From assembly GCA_036559465.1 (NCBI GenBank), contig DATBTC010000103.1:1-64000 (forward strand): 64,000 bases of DNA, in the 5' to 3' direction. This stretch comes from JAHFPN01 sp036559465. GTDB taxonomy: Bacteria > Pseudomonadota > Alphaproteobacteria > Rhizobiales > Xanthobacteraceae. Under the pieces are notes generated by a model that saw only the letters and a program-made list of their open reading frames with translations, ran no database searches and was not told the DNA's origin. Of this stretch, positions 9,188-18,105 are shown piece after piece (positions within the stretch are counted from its first letter, which is position 1; each line of letters opens with the position of its first letter). Made by a program: the position numbers and the translations under genes.

Positions 9188-10080
9188 GGCCATTTTACCA
9201 TCGGCGGCAGCGACGAGAGAATCGACTCCACGTTGCCACCGGTCTTGAGTCCGAACACCGTGCCCCGGTCGTAGAGCAGATTGAATTCGACGTAGCGGCC
9301 GCGGCGCACCAGCTGTTCCTCGCGCTCGGCCTCGCTCCAGGGCGTCGCGAAGTTCGCGCGCACCAGCTTCGGATAGATATCGGCGAACGCCAGCCCGACC
9401 TCGCGCACGAAGGCGAAGTCGGCTTCCCAATCGCCCGAGTCGTGCCAGTCGAAGAAAATGCCGCCGATGCCGCGTGGCTCGTTGCGGTGTTTGAGCATGA
9501 AATACTCGTCGCACCATTGCTTGTAGCGCTCGTAGATCGCCACGCGCGGGTGCTTCTCGCAGGCCGCCTCCATCGCCGCGTGGAACGCCTTGGCATCGGG
9601 ATCGCTTTGCGTACGGCGCTTGTCCAGTACCGGCGTCAAGTCCGCGCCGCCGCCGAACCAGGCCTTGGTGGTGACCACGAAACGCGTGTTCATGTGCACT
9701 GCCGGCACATGAGGATTGCGCATGTGCGCAATCAGCGAAATGCCCGAGGCCCAGAAACTCGGATCGATCTCGGCGCCGGGGATTTCCTTGCGGAACTCCG
9801 GCGCGAATTCGCCGTGCACCGCCGAGCAATGCACGCCGACCTTCTCGAACAGGCGGCCGTGCATCATCGCCATCGTCCCGCCGCCGCCCGGCGCGCCGGT
9901 ATGGTCGGTGCGCGTCCACGGCTTGCGCTCGAAGCGGCCAGCCGGCCCGCGATAGAGCGCTCCCGGCGCTTCGTCCTCGAGCGCCTCGAACGTGGCGCAA
10001 ATCTGGTCGCGCAAATCCTCGAACCAGGCGCGCGCGTGCTCCTTGCGCGCTTCGAGCGGATCGACCGCCGCTTCAGACAT
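9184..10080 (-). CDS. hemF: Oxygen-dependent coproporphyrinogen III oxidase
   Basis: A 298-residue enzyme converting coproporphyrinogen III to protoporphyrinogen IX with O2, in haem synthesis. Signatures include GGGGTMAMMHG, SLIAHMRNPHVPAVHMNTRF, AWFGGGADLTP, WCDEYFMLKHRNEPRGIGGI and the C-terminal YVEFNLLYDRGTVFGLKTGG. The ATG at 10080 is chosen because the longer frame upstream is only the overlap with trmL. It overlaps the last eight bases of trmL. The convergent TauE-like gene ends on the same bases. Confidence 0.96.
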   Translation of the reverse strand: MSEAAVDPLEARKEHARAWFEDLRDQICATFEALEDEAPGALYRGPAGRFERKPWTRTDHTGAPGGGGTMAMMHGRLFEKVGVHCSAVHGEFAPEFRKEIPGAEIDPSFWASGISLIAHMRNPHVPAVHMNTRFVVTTKAWFGGGADLTPVLDKRRTQSDPDAKAFHAAMEAACEKHPRVAIYERYKQWCDEYFMLKHRNEPRGIGGIFFDWHDSGDWEADFAFVREVGLAFADIYPKLVRANFATPWSEAEREEQLVRRGRYVEFNLLYDRGTVFGLKTGGNVESILSSLPPMVKWP

Positions 10081-10549
10081 GGGCGGCGCCCCCAGTCCGG
10101 CGCAAAGCTTCCTGGCGCAGAGCTTCGCCGAGCACCATGGCGACGGCCACCGCGACATTGAGGGAACGCAATCCGGGACGCATCGGTACTCTCACGCTGG
10201 CGTCGGCCGCTTGATGCACGGCCTCCGGTACGCCGGAACTCTCGCGCCCGGCCAGGAGAACGTCGCCGGGGAGAAAGGCGAAATCGAGGTAGCCGGTCTC
10301 CGCCTTGGTGGATAACAGCACGATCCGCCGGCCCTCGGCCCGCCGCCATTGCTCGAACGCAGCGAAGGTCACGTGGCTCACCAGCGTGGCATGATCGATG
10401 TAATCGAGCCCCGCGCGCCGGAAGCCGCGTTCGCTCGCATTGAAAGCCGCCGGCCCGATGAAGTGCACCGGGACGCCCAGGCACGCGCCAAGCCGCAGAA
10501 TCGTACCCGCGTTCTGCGGAATGTCGGGCTCGAAGAGGGCGATCACCAT
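10073..10549 (-). CDS. trmL: tRNA (cytidine/uridine-34 2'-O)-methyltransferase
   Basis: A 158-residue SPOUT-class methyltransferase. It begins MVIALFEPDIPQNAGTILRL, the start signature of TrmL, and contains LLAGRESSGVPEAVHQAAD and the knot motif VPMRPGLRSLNVAVAVAMVLGE. It methylates the wobble ribose of tRNA-Leu. The open frame extends 62 codons upstream, but those codons resemble no protein and the family begins at this ATG. The gene overlaps hemF, the next gene, by eight bases. Confidence 0.93.
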   Translation of the reverse strand: MVIALFEPDIPQNAGTILRLGACLGVPVHFIGPAAFNASERGFRRAGLDYIDHATLVSHVTFAAFEQWRRAEGRRIVLLSTKAETGYLDFAFLPGDVLLAGRESSGVPEAVHQAADASVRVPMRPGLRSLNVAVAVAMVLGEALRQEALRRTGGAAHV

Positions 10550-10831
10550 GGTCCAACCGGATGGGACGGCGGTCGTTTTCCACCGCCCGCGAGGGGGCTC
10601 AATGTCCCACCAAAGGCTTATCCCACAAGACGTAGTGCCGCATTGCCCAGACTGGACAATGCCCGGCAGTGATGCAATGAGGAGCCAAGAAACAGGCGCC
10701 ACGCGCCCGGACCTTGCCTCCGGGCTGATCGGCACGCGCCGCGAGCGGGTTAGGGGCTTTCCCTGACCAGTGTCGCGGCGCCTCGTTGAAAATGTCGGTT
10801 GGTGGCACTAGGCGGTAGCAAGGAAACGAAC

Positions 10832-11356
10832 GTGGCAACCACCGGATCCGCCGCAACCACCCGCCGCGACTTTCTCTACATCGCCACTGCAGCGGTGGGC
10901 GCCGTGAGCGCCGCCGCGACCGTCTGGCCCTTGATCAGCCAAATGAACCCGGACGCTTCGGTGCTGGCGCTGGCGGCTATCGAGGTGGACCTGGCGCCGA
11001 TCGCCGAAGGCCAGATTCTCACGGTGAAATGGCGTGGCAAGCCGGTGTTCATCTCGCACCGGACCAAGAAAGAGATCGACGAAGCGCGCGCCACGCCGCT
11101 TTCTCAGCTTCCCGACCCGCAGACCGACGAGGCCCGCGTGAAGAAGGGCCATGACGAATGGCTCGTGATCATCGGCATCTGCACCCATCTCGGCTGCGTG
11201 CCGCTCGGCCATCAGGGCCAGTTCGACGGCTGGTTCTGCCCCTGCCACGGCTCGGTTTACGACACGTCCGGCCGTATCCGTTCCGGTCCGGCGCCGACCA
11301 ATCTTGAAGTTCCGCCCTACGAATTCCTCGCCGACACCAAGGTCCGGATCGGATGA
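10832..11356 (+). CDS. petA: Ubiquinol-cytochrome c reductase iron-sulfur (Rieske) subunit
   Basis: A 174-residue Rieske protein of the bc1 complex. The N-terminus TTRRDFL is a twin-arginine-type signal leading into a membrane anchor (about residues 12-33). The [2Fe-2S] ligands are in CTHLGC and CPCHGS. I choose the GTG at 10832 because AAGGAAA precedes it at a good distance; a TTG 11 codons upstream is possible. Its stop overlaps the cytochrome b start (ATGA). The 282 bases upstream contain no gene and should hold the operon promoter. Confidence 0.95.
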   Translation: MATTGSAATTRRDFLYIATAAVGAVSAAATVWPLISQMNPDASVLALAAIEVDLAPIAEGQILTVKWRGKPVFISHRTKKEIDEARATPLSQLPDPQTDEARVKKGHDEWLVIIGICTHLGCVPLGHQGQFDGWFCPCHGSVYDTSGRIRSGPAPTNLEVPPYEFLADTKVRIG

Positions 11357-12618
11357 GCGGACATTCGACCTACCAGCCGCAAGGCCGCCTGATGAAATGG
11401 TTGGAGGCGCGGCTTCCGCTCGGCGGCCTCATCCATTCCTCGTTCGTCGCCTATCCGACGCCGCGCAACCTGAACTACTGGTGGACCTTCGGCGGCATTC
11501 TCACCTTCATGCTCGCGGCGCAGATCGTGACCGGCGTCGTGCTGGTGATGCACTACACGCCGACCTCGAAGGACGCGTTCGATTCCGTCGAGCACATCAT
11601 GCGCGACGTGAACTACGGCTGGCTGTTCCGCTACGTGCACGCCAACGGCGGGTCGATGTTCTTCCTCGCCGTCTACATCCACATGTTCCGCGGCCTCTAT
11701 TACGGCTCCTACAAGGAGCCGCGCGAGGTGCTATGGATTTTGGGCGTCATCATCTTCCTGCTGATGATGGCGACGGCGTTCATGGGCTACGTGCTGCCCT
11801 GGGGCCAGATGAGTTTCTGGGCCGCGACCGTGATCACCAACCTGTTTTCGGCGATCCCGATCTTCGGCAACGCGATCACGCAATGGCTGTGGGGCGGCTA
11901 CGCGGTGGATCAGCCGCTGCTGCAGCGCTTCTTCTCGCTGCATTATCTCCTGCCGTTCATGATCGCGGGCGTCGTGGTGCTGCACGTTTGGGCGCTGCAC
12001 GTGGTCGGCCAGAACAACCCGACCGGCGTCGATGTGAAATCCGACAAGGACACGGTGGCGTTCACGCCCTACGCGACGGTGAAAGACGGCTTCATGCTCG
12101 TCTGCTTCCTGATCTTGTATGGCTGGTTCGTGTTCTATATCCCGAACTATCTCGGCCACTCCGACAATTACATTCCTGCCAATCCGCTGCAGACGCCATC
12201 GCACATCGTGCCCGAATGGTACTTCCTGCCGTTCTACGCGATCCTGCGCGCGATCCCCAACAAGCTCGGCGGCGTGGTGGCGATGTTCGCGTCGATCCTG
12301 GTGCTGTTCTTCCTGCCGTGGCTCGATACTTCGAAGGTGCGCTCGGCGCGCTACCGCCCGCTGTTTCGTCAGTTCTTCTGGATTCTGGTCGTGTGCTGCA
12401 TCGGGTTGGGCTATCTCGGTTCGCAGCCGCCCGAAGGCGGGTTCGTGCTCGCGGCGCGGATTCTGACCGCCTACTACTTCATCCACTTCCTGGTGATCCT
12501 GCCGCTGCTCGGCTTGGTCGAAAAGCCACGGGCGGTACCGGCTTCGATTTCTGAATCCGTGTTAAAGGGCGCCGCGCCGGCCTCTGCCGGCCACAAAGCC
12601 CCGGATCGGAACGGCTGA
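11353..12618 (+). CDS. petB: Cytochrome b of the bc1 complex
   Basis: A 421-residue integral membrane protein with eight predicted helices. Haem-ligating histidines are in the second and fourth helices (RYVHANGGSMFFLAVYIHMF, and LHYLLPFMIAGVVVLHVWALH). The quinol-site motif PEWYFLPFYAILRAIPNK is intact. It carries both b haems and the Qo and Qi sites. It overlaps petA by four bases and ends three bases before petC. Separate petB and petC genes contrast with the fused gene of Bradyrhizobium japonicum. Confidence 0.97.
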   Translation: MSGHSTYQPQGRLMKWLEARLPLGGLIHSSFVAYPTPRNLNYWWTFGGILTFMLAAQIVTGVVLVMHYTPTSKDAFDSVEHIMRDVNYGWLFRYVHANGGSMFFLAVYIHMFRGLYYGSYKEPREVLWILGVIIFLLMMATAFMGYVLPWGQMSFWAATVITNLFSAIPIFGNAITQWLWGGYAVDQPLLQRFFSLHYLLPFMIAGVVVLHVWALHVVGQNNPTGVDVKSDKDTVAFTPYATVKDGFMLVCFLILYGWFVFYIPNYLGHSDNYIPANPLQTPSHIVPEWYFLPFYAILRAIPNKLGGVVAMFASILVLFFLPWLDTSKVRSARYRPLFRQFFWILVVCCIGLGYLGSQPPEGGFVLAARILTAYYFIHFLVILPLLGLVEKPRAVPASISESVLKGAAPASAGHKAPDRNG

Positions 12619-12621
12619 GCT

Positions 12622-13449
12622 ATGCGCAAGCTCATCCTCGCCGCTACGATCGTGGTGCTTTCGTTGAGCGCTGCTCCAACCGCGTTTGCCGCCGAAGCGA
12701 CGGCCAAGCCCACGCGCCAATCCTGGTCGTTCGCCGGACCGTTCGGCCTCTATGATCGCGCGCAGCTCCAGCGCGGCTTCAAGGTCTATCGCGAAGTCTG
12801 CGCCGCCTGCCACGGGTTGAAGCTCGTGGCCTTCCGCACGCTCGCATCGCCCGGGGGTCCCGGCTTCACCGAGCCACAGGCCAAGCAGGTCGCCAGCGAA
12901 TATCGCATCACCGACGGTCCCAACGAGCGCGGCGAAATGTTCGAGCGGCCCGGCCAGCTCTCCGACTACATTCCTTCGCCGGATCCCAACGAGCAGGCCG
13001 CGCGTGCGCGCTTGAACGGCGCGCTGCCGCCGGATCTCTCCGTGATCGCCAAGGCGCGCTCCTACGAGGTGGGGTTCCCGGGCTTCATCATCGACGCCTT
13101 CAAGCAATATCAGGAGAGCGGGGTCGATTACGTCTATGCCTATTTGACCGGCTACGAGAATCCGCCCGCCGGCACCACGCTGCCGCCGACGCAATTCTGG
13201 AATAAATATTTCCCCGGCAACCGCACCGCCATGCGGCCGCCCTTCCAGAATGACCAGATCGAATATCCGGACGGCACGCCGCAAACACCCGAGCAATACT
13301 CTAAGGACGTGACCGCGTTCCTGATGTGGACCGCTGAGCCGCACCTGGAGTCGAGGAAGCGCATCGGCTTCCAGGTAATGATCTTCCTGCTCGTGTTCGC
13401 CGGACTGATGTATTTCACGAAGAAGAAGGTCTGGTCGTCGGTGCACTGA
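12622..13449 (+). CDS. petC: Cytochrome c1
   Basis: A 275-residue protein with a cleavable signal peptide (residues 1-24, ending AFAAEA). The c-type haem site CAACHGL is near residue 59. The axial Met region is near NRTAMRPPFQNDQIEY, and a C-terminal membrane anchor (about 249-265) ends KKKVWSSVH. It passes electrons from the Rieske centre to soluble cytochrome c. It is the last gene of the petABC operon and is followed within 30 bases by a strong intrinsic terminator. Confidence 0.96.
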   Translation: MRKLILAATIVVLSLSAAPTAFAAEATAKPTRQSWSFAGPFGLYDRAQLQRGFKVYREVCAACHGLKLVAFRTLASPGGPGFTEPQAKQVASEYRITDGPNERGEMFERPGQLSDYIPSPDPNEQAARARLNGALPPDLSVIAKARSYEVGFPGFIIDAFKQYQESGVDYVYAYLTGYENPPAGTTLPPTQFWNKYFPGNRTAMRPPFQNDQIEYPDGTPQTPEQYSKDVTAFLMWTAEPHLESRKRIGFQVMIFLLVFAGLMYFTKKKVWSSVH

Positions 13450-13475
13450 AGCCGGCGGCCGATGCTATGCGTTCG

Positions 13476-13508
13476 ACCCGCGCCGCGTGCGCGGGTTTTG
13501 TTTTGAGG
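13476..13508 (+). terminator. Intrinsic terminator of the petABC operon
   Basis: A seven-base-pair GC stem (ACCCGCG with CGCGGGT, seven-base loop) is followed by TTTTGTTTTG, 26 bases after the petC stop. It ends the bc1 transcript before the convergent gene. Confidence 0.85.
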
Positions 13509-13510
13509 GG

Positions 13511-14032
13511 CTAGCCCCGCACGCGTACGAAGCCGAGCGCGCTCGTGGTTTCGCGAGCGATGCGATCCGCTTCGGAAACGACTTCCGCCTCGGACGGCAC
13601 GAACGCGGCCCGGCGCGCCTGGCTCGCCACCAGGCGGGCGAGACTGCGGATTTGTTCGGCCGGAATGTCGGAGAGCGGGATTTCCAGCGCCAGACCCGCG
13701 CGCGACAGGAGCCGGATCTCGTAGCCGAACGGCCGGCCGGAATCCTTGCCGATCTCGATGCGGGCGACGTCTTCCCAGCGGATCAGGCCGGTGGGCTGGA
13801 ACAGGGCGGCGGCGTCTTGCACCGACGCGCCGCGCTCGTCGAGCCGGACGCTCCATGTAAAGTAGTGCGCGCCGGACCACAGCATGGCAGCGAAGAACAG
13901 CACCGCCACGGCCTTGCGGCCGCGCGACACCAAAAATTTGGGCGGCACATAGACGACCGTCGCGGCAGCCGCGCCGAAGAAGCCGGCGGCGATCCACCAG
14001 GGATAATCGAGTACGATCGAGAAACTCGACAC
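13511..14032 (-). CDS. Small two-helix membrane protein with cytoplasmic PH-like domain
   Basis: 173 residues from a GTG start preceded by GGAG at seven bases; the open frame upstream of it has no coding character. Two membrane helices (about residues 11-27 and 34-50) are followed by a soluble domain with RLDERGASVQDAA, LIRWEDVARIEIG and GYEIRLLS, the pattern of bacterial PH-like domains. I do not recognise a named family. It is transcribed divergently from mtnP and convergently with petC. Confidence 0.7.
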   Translation of the reverse strand: MSSFSIVLDYPWWIAAGFFGAAAATVVYVPPKFLVSRGRKAVAVLFFAAMLWSGAHYFTWSVRLDERGASVQDAAALFQPTGLIRWEDVARIEIGKDSGRPFGYEIRLLSRAGLALEIPLSDIPAEQIRSLARLVASQARRAAFVPSEAEVVSEADRIARETTSALGFVRVRG

Positions 14033-14156
14033 GCTATTGCTCCATCTGCGGCGCGCTGCGGCTTCTAACCCGGCAATTCCGGCTACCGGGTTCTCGACGC
14101 CCCCGCACTTTGGGCTATGGTGAAGGAATGGTTTTTCTGCGGAGGAACTAAGCAAA

Positions 14157-15032
<876 letters not shown>

Positions 15033-15036
15033 TCGG

Positions 15037-15180
15037 CTAATTGCCCTTCTTGGGCGGCGTGGTCTGAATGTGCGACGGCTTGCTCTTGTAGGCCGACGCA
15101 TAGGCCGACATGCCTTTTTCCTTCTTGTCCGCTTTCGGCTTCTTCGTTTCGCGGGTACTCCGCATTTGACCTTTAGCCAT
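15037..15180 (-). CDS. Lys-rich 47-residue small protein
   Basis: A short gene of 47 residues starting MAKGQMRSTRETKKPKADKK and ending TPPKKGN. About a quarter of residues are lysine and the predicted pI is very high. The ribosome-binding site AAAGGAGAAGG lies directly before the ATG, which is the strongest evidence that it is translated. I recall similar MAKGQ-type small basic proteins annotated as hypothetical in Rhizobiales. A role in binding nucleic acid or ribosomes would be a guess. It is convergent with mtnP and ends four bases after that gene. Confidence 0.72.
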   Translation of the reverse strand: MAKGQMRSTRETKKPKADKKEKGMSAYASAYKSKPSHIQTTPPKKGN

Positions 15181-15225
15181 TTGCCTTCTCCTTTGTGGGC
15201 CGGCCGCGAATCCTTCCGGCCTCCG

Positions 15226-15417
15226 TTAGATTTGCCATTGCCACATCATCACGCCAAAGCCAACTGCGCGCAGCACGGCCACGATCACGCCGATAATGAT
15301 GGCAAACAGGATTGCCGCGGGAATGGCGGCAAGCGCGAGCTTCAGCAGGAACGCCACCAGGCGCCAGAATGGGACCCGAAAATCGACGACGGTGACAGAG
15401 TTTGCGGGCTCGGCCAT
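15226..15417 (-). CDS. Small single-helix membrane protein
   Basis: 63 residues. A soluble N-terminus MAEPANSVTVVDFRVPFWR precedes one long hydrophobic segment (about residues 20-54) and an aromatic C-terminus WQWQI. The ATG at 15417 has GGAGGATCGTGTC before it; the open frame upstream overlaps apt and is not coding. The gene lies 45 bases upstream of the Lys-rich small gene and may share its transcript. Function unknown. Confidence 0.7.
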   Translation of the reverse strand: MAEPANSVTVVDFRVPFWRLVAFLLKLALAAIPAAILFAIIIGVIVAVLRAVGFGVMMWQWQI

Positions 15418-15489
15418 GACACGATCCTCCATTGCGCCCCTCAACAGGCTCGGACAAAGTGAGCCCAACTGCAACAAGAACTTGCCCGC

Positions 15490-16035
15490 ATGAGCCGCCG
15501 CCCCGCCGTCGATCTCAAACCCCTGATCCGCTCGATCCCCGACTATCCGAAGAAGGGGATCATGTTTCGCGACATCACCACGCTGCTCCTGGACCCGCAG
15601 GGTCTGCGCGCGGCGGTCGACGGGCTGGTGCTGCCGTTCGTCGACAAGCGCATCGACCTCGTGGCCGGCATCGAGGCGCGCGGCTTCATCCTGGGCGGCG
15701 CGGTCGCGCACGAGCTAGGCAAGGGCTTCGTGCCGGTACGAAAAAAGGGAAAACTCCCGCACAAAACCATCGGTCAGGAATACCAGCTCGAATACGGGGT
15801 GGACGCCATCGAGATTCACGAAGACGCCATCGCGCCAGGCCAGCGCGTGTTGCTGGTCGACGACCTCGTCGCCACCGGCGGCACCGCGGAGGCGGCGATT
15901 GAGCTCCTGCATCGTTCCGGGGCCGAGCTCGTATCCGCCGCCTTCGTGATCGACCTGCCCGATCTCGGCGGCGCCGAGCGCCTGCGCCGCCGCGGCGTGA
16001 AGGTGCACACACTGGTCGCGTTCGAGGGGCACTAG
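15490..16035 (+). CDS. apt: Adenine phosphoribosyltransferase
   Basis: A 181-residue purine-salvage enzyme forming AMP from adenine and PRPP. Visible signatures are IRSIPDYPKKGIMFRDITTL, GIEARGFILGGAVAHELGKGF, and the PRPP-binding loop VLLVDDLVATGGTAEAAIEL. It sits downstream of mtnP, with two small minus-strand genes between. It converges with a MaoC-like gene four bases away. Confidence 0.96.
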   Translation: MSRRPAVDLKPLIRSIPDYPKKGIMFRDITTLLLDPQGLRAAVDGLVLPFVDKRIDLVAGIEARGFILGGAVAHELGKGFVPVRKKGKLPHKTIGQEYQLEYGVDAIEIHEDAIAPGQRVLLVDDLVATGGTAEAAIELLHRSGAELVSAAFVIDLPDLGGAERLRRRGVKVHTLVAFEGH

Positions 16036-16039
16036 CGTT

Positions 16040-16516
16040 TTACTTGCCGCGCATCTCCACGAACGCCGCGCTTTCGAACTCGAACACCCGCTCGCCGTTC
16101 TGGTTGGTGCCGTAGTTGCGGCCCCGGATGATGCCCCAGCCGGGCCGCGAGCCGGATTCGCGCTTCTCGATGATCTCGCCGGCATACGTAATCGTGTCGC
16201 CGACATAGACCGGCTTGATCCATTTCAGGTTCTTGAAGCCGGGCGAGGGGCCGATGCTTGCGGATTTTTCGCCGCGCGCCGTCGCCTCGGCGTCGAGGCG
16301 CCGGTTGTGCAGCACCAGCAACCGCATGTGCACCGCCGCCGTGTGCCAGCCCGAGGCGATGAGCTTGCCGTAGTGCGAGCGCGCCGCCGCTTCTTCGTCC
16401 ATATGAAAGGGCTGTGGATCGAAGCGCGCGGCGAACGTCTTGATGTCGGGCGCGGCGAACGTGTAGCTGCCGACCACGCGCGCGTCGCCGATAACGATGT
16501 CCTCGAAGAACCGCAT
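16040..16516 (-). CDS. MaoC-like hot-dog dehydratase (second of a pair)
   Basis: A 158-residue single hot-dog protein. It starts MRFFEDIVIGD and contains FAARFDPQPFHMDEEAAARS, where D and H match the catalytic pair of (R)-specific enoyl-CoA hydratases. GFKNLKWIKPVYVGDTI and GRNYGTNQNGERVFEFES follow. It probably hydrates an enoyl-thioester. The start is set at the ATG that gives family length; the longer frame is an overlap with the upstream gene. The two MaoC genes lie two bases apart and may form a heterodimer, which is inferred. Confidence 0.88.
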   Translation of the reverse strand: MRFFEDIVIGDARVVGSYTFAAPDIKTFAARFDPQPFHMDEEAAARSHYGKLIASGWHTAAVHMRLLVLHNRRLDAEATARGEKSASIGPSPGFKNLKWIKPVYVGDTITYAGEIIEKRESGSRPGWGIIRGRNYGTNQNGERVFEFESAAFVEMRGK

Positions 16517-16518
16517 CG

Positions 16519-16965
16519 CTATGCGCTCCTGCGGCCGAACATGTGCGTGTGCACTTCGTGCGCGATCTTCTCGCCGTGCTGGTTCAGCAGCTCGATCTGC
16601 AGGCGCGTGAAGCCGATCTCCGGCCGCGACTTGGAGACGCGCTTGTCGAGCACGGTGATGCGCGCCGAGATTTGGTCGCCGGGCCGCACCGGCTTCAGCC
16701 ATTTCATTTCCTCGATGCCCGGCGAGCCCATGGAGCTGGAGTTCGCCAGCATCCCGTCGGCCAAGAGCCGCATCATGATGACGCAGGTGTGCCAGCCCGA
16801 GGCCGAAAGTCCGCCGAGCATGGTCTGGCGCGCGGCGTCCTCGTCGAGGTGCATGGGCTGCGGATCGTACTCCGACGCAAACGCGATGATCTCCTCGCGC
16901 GTGACCGTCTTCGGCCCGTGCGTCTCGGTGTGGCCTTCGGCGAAGTCTTCGAAATAGCGGGGCAA
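16519..16965 (-). CDS. MaoC-like hot-dog dehydratase (first of a pair)
   Basis: A 148-residue paralogue of the following gene. It has PRYFEDFAEGHTETHGPKTV, then FASEYDPQPMHLDEDAARQT with the Asp/His catalytic pair, GIEEMKWLKPVRPGDQI, and a C-terminal NQHGEKIAHEVHTHMFGRR. The two proteins share about a third of positions by eye. Paired single-domain MaoC proteins in actinobacteria and proteobacteria can form heteromeric hydratases. The substrate cannot be told from sequence. Confidence 0.88.
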   Translation of the reverse strand: MPRYFEDFAEGHTETHGPKTVTREEIIAFASEYDPQPMHLDEDAARQTMLGGLSASGWHTCVIMMRLLADGMLANSSSMGSPGIEEMKWLKPVRPGDQISARITVLDKRVSKSRPEIGFTRLQIELLNQHGEKIAHEVHTHMFGRRSA

Positions 16966-17001
16966 GGGAATTTCCTGAACGAGCGGACGGTTTCTAGCGG
17001 C

Positions 17002-18099
17002 TCACGTCGCGAAGCGGAAGTAGAGGATGTCGCCGTCCTGCACCACGTAGTCCTTGCCCTCGACCCGCATCTTGCCGGCTTCGCGCGTGCCGACTTCGCC
17101 GTTATAGGTGACGTAATCGTCATACGAAATCGTTTCGGAGCGGATGAAGCCCTTCTCGAAATCCGTATGAATCGCTCCCGCGGCCTGCGGCGCCTTGGCG
17201 CCGCGCACGATGGTCCAGGCATGGGTGAACTCTGGGCCGACCGTGAAGAAAGTGACGAGGTTCAACAGTGCGTAACCGGCGCGGATCATGCGATCGAGGC
17301 CGGGCTCGTTGAGCCCGACCGCCACCAGGAATTCCGCCCGCTCGGCCATCGGTAGTACGGCGATTTCCGCTTCGATCTTGGCGGAGATCACGATCGAGCC
17401 AGCGCCTTCGGCTTTCGCCTTGGCCTCGACCTGCTTGGTGAGCGCGTTGCCGGTTGCGGCCGCGGCTTCGTCGACGTTGCATACGTAAAGTACGGGCTTG
17501 GCGGTAAGGAGATTGAGCATGCGGAACTCGCGCTCCTCGTCCTCCTTGCGCTCCAGCATGCGCGCCGGTCTGCCGTCGGAAAGCAGCGCGATGACGCGTT
17601 GCACGAGATCGAGCTGGATCACGGATTCCTTGTTGCCGCCGCGCGCTCGCTTGTTCAGCGCATCGACGCGCTTCTCCAGGCTCTCCAAGTCCGCAAGCAT
17701 CAGCTCGGTTTCCACCGTGGCCGCGTCGGCCAGCGGATCGATGCGATTCTCGACGTGCGTCACGTCGGCGTCCTCGAAACAGCGCACCACGTGGGCGATG
17801 GCATCGACCTCGCGGATATGCGCGAGAAACTGGTTGCCGAGGCCTTCCCCCTTCGAAGCGCCGCGCACCAGCCCGGCGATGTCCACGAACGTGAGCCGTG
17901 TCGGCACGATCTCGGCCGACCCGGCGATCTTGGCGAGCACCTCGAGCCGCAGGTCGGGCACCGCCACGTCGCCCACGTTCGGCTCGATGGTGCAGAACGG
18001 ATAGTTCGCCGCCTGCGCCGCCGCGGTTTGCAGCAGGGCGTTATAGAGGGTCGACTTGCCGACGTTCGGCAGTCCGACGATGCCACACCTGAATCCCAT
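17002..18099 (-). CDS. ychF: Redox-regulated ATPase YchF
   Basis: A 365-residue Obg-family P-loop protein. It has GLPNVGKSTLYNALL (G1), DIAGLVRGASKGEGLGNQFL (G3 region) and NVDE in place of NKxD, the substitution that gives YchF its ATP preference. A C-terminal TGS domain starts near LLNLVTFFTVGPEFTHAWTI. It binds ribosomes and has been linked to oxidative-stress control. The gene follows pth by six bases, and ychF-pth pairing is widespread. Confidence 0.96.
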   Translation of the reverse strand: MGFRCGIVGLPNVGKSTLYNALLQTAAAQAANYPFCTIEPNVGDVAVPDLRLEVLAKIAGSAEIVPTRLTFVDIAGLVRGASKGEGLGNQFLAHIREVDAIAHVVRCFEDADVTHVENRIDPLADAATVETELMLADLESLEKRVDALNKRARGGNKESVIQLDLVQRVIALLSDGRPARMLERKEDEEREFRMLNLLTAKPVLYVCNVDEAAAATGNALTKQVEAKAKAEGAGSIVISAKIEAEIAVLPMAERAEFLVAVGLNEPGLDRMIRAGYALLNLVTFFTVGPEFTHAWTIVRGAKAPQAAGAIHTDFEKGFIRSETISYDDYVTYNGEVGTREAGKMRVEGKDYVVQDGDILYFRFAT

Positions 18100-18105
18100 G
18101 CTGGT

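Noticed and set aside
8689..10161. 490-codon plus-strand frame across TauE-like gene and hemF
   Set aside because: Overlaps two well-supported genes in other frames and has shadow-type composition.
14033..14156. SAM-type riboswitch upstream of mtnP
   Set aside because: The region is only 124 bases and shows no conserved core or terminator stem; mtnP is not a usual target.
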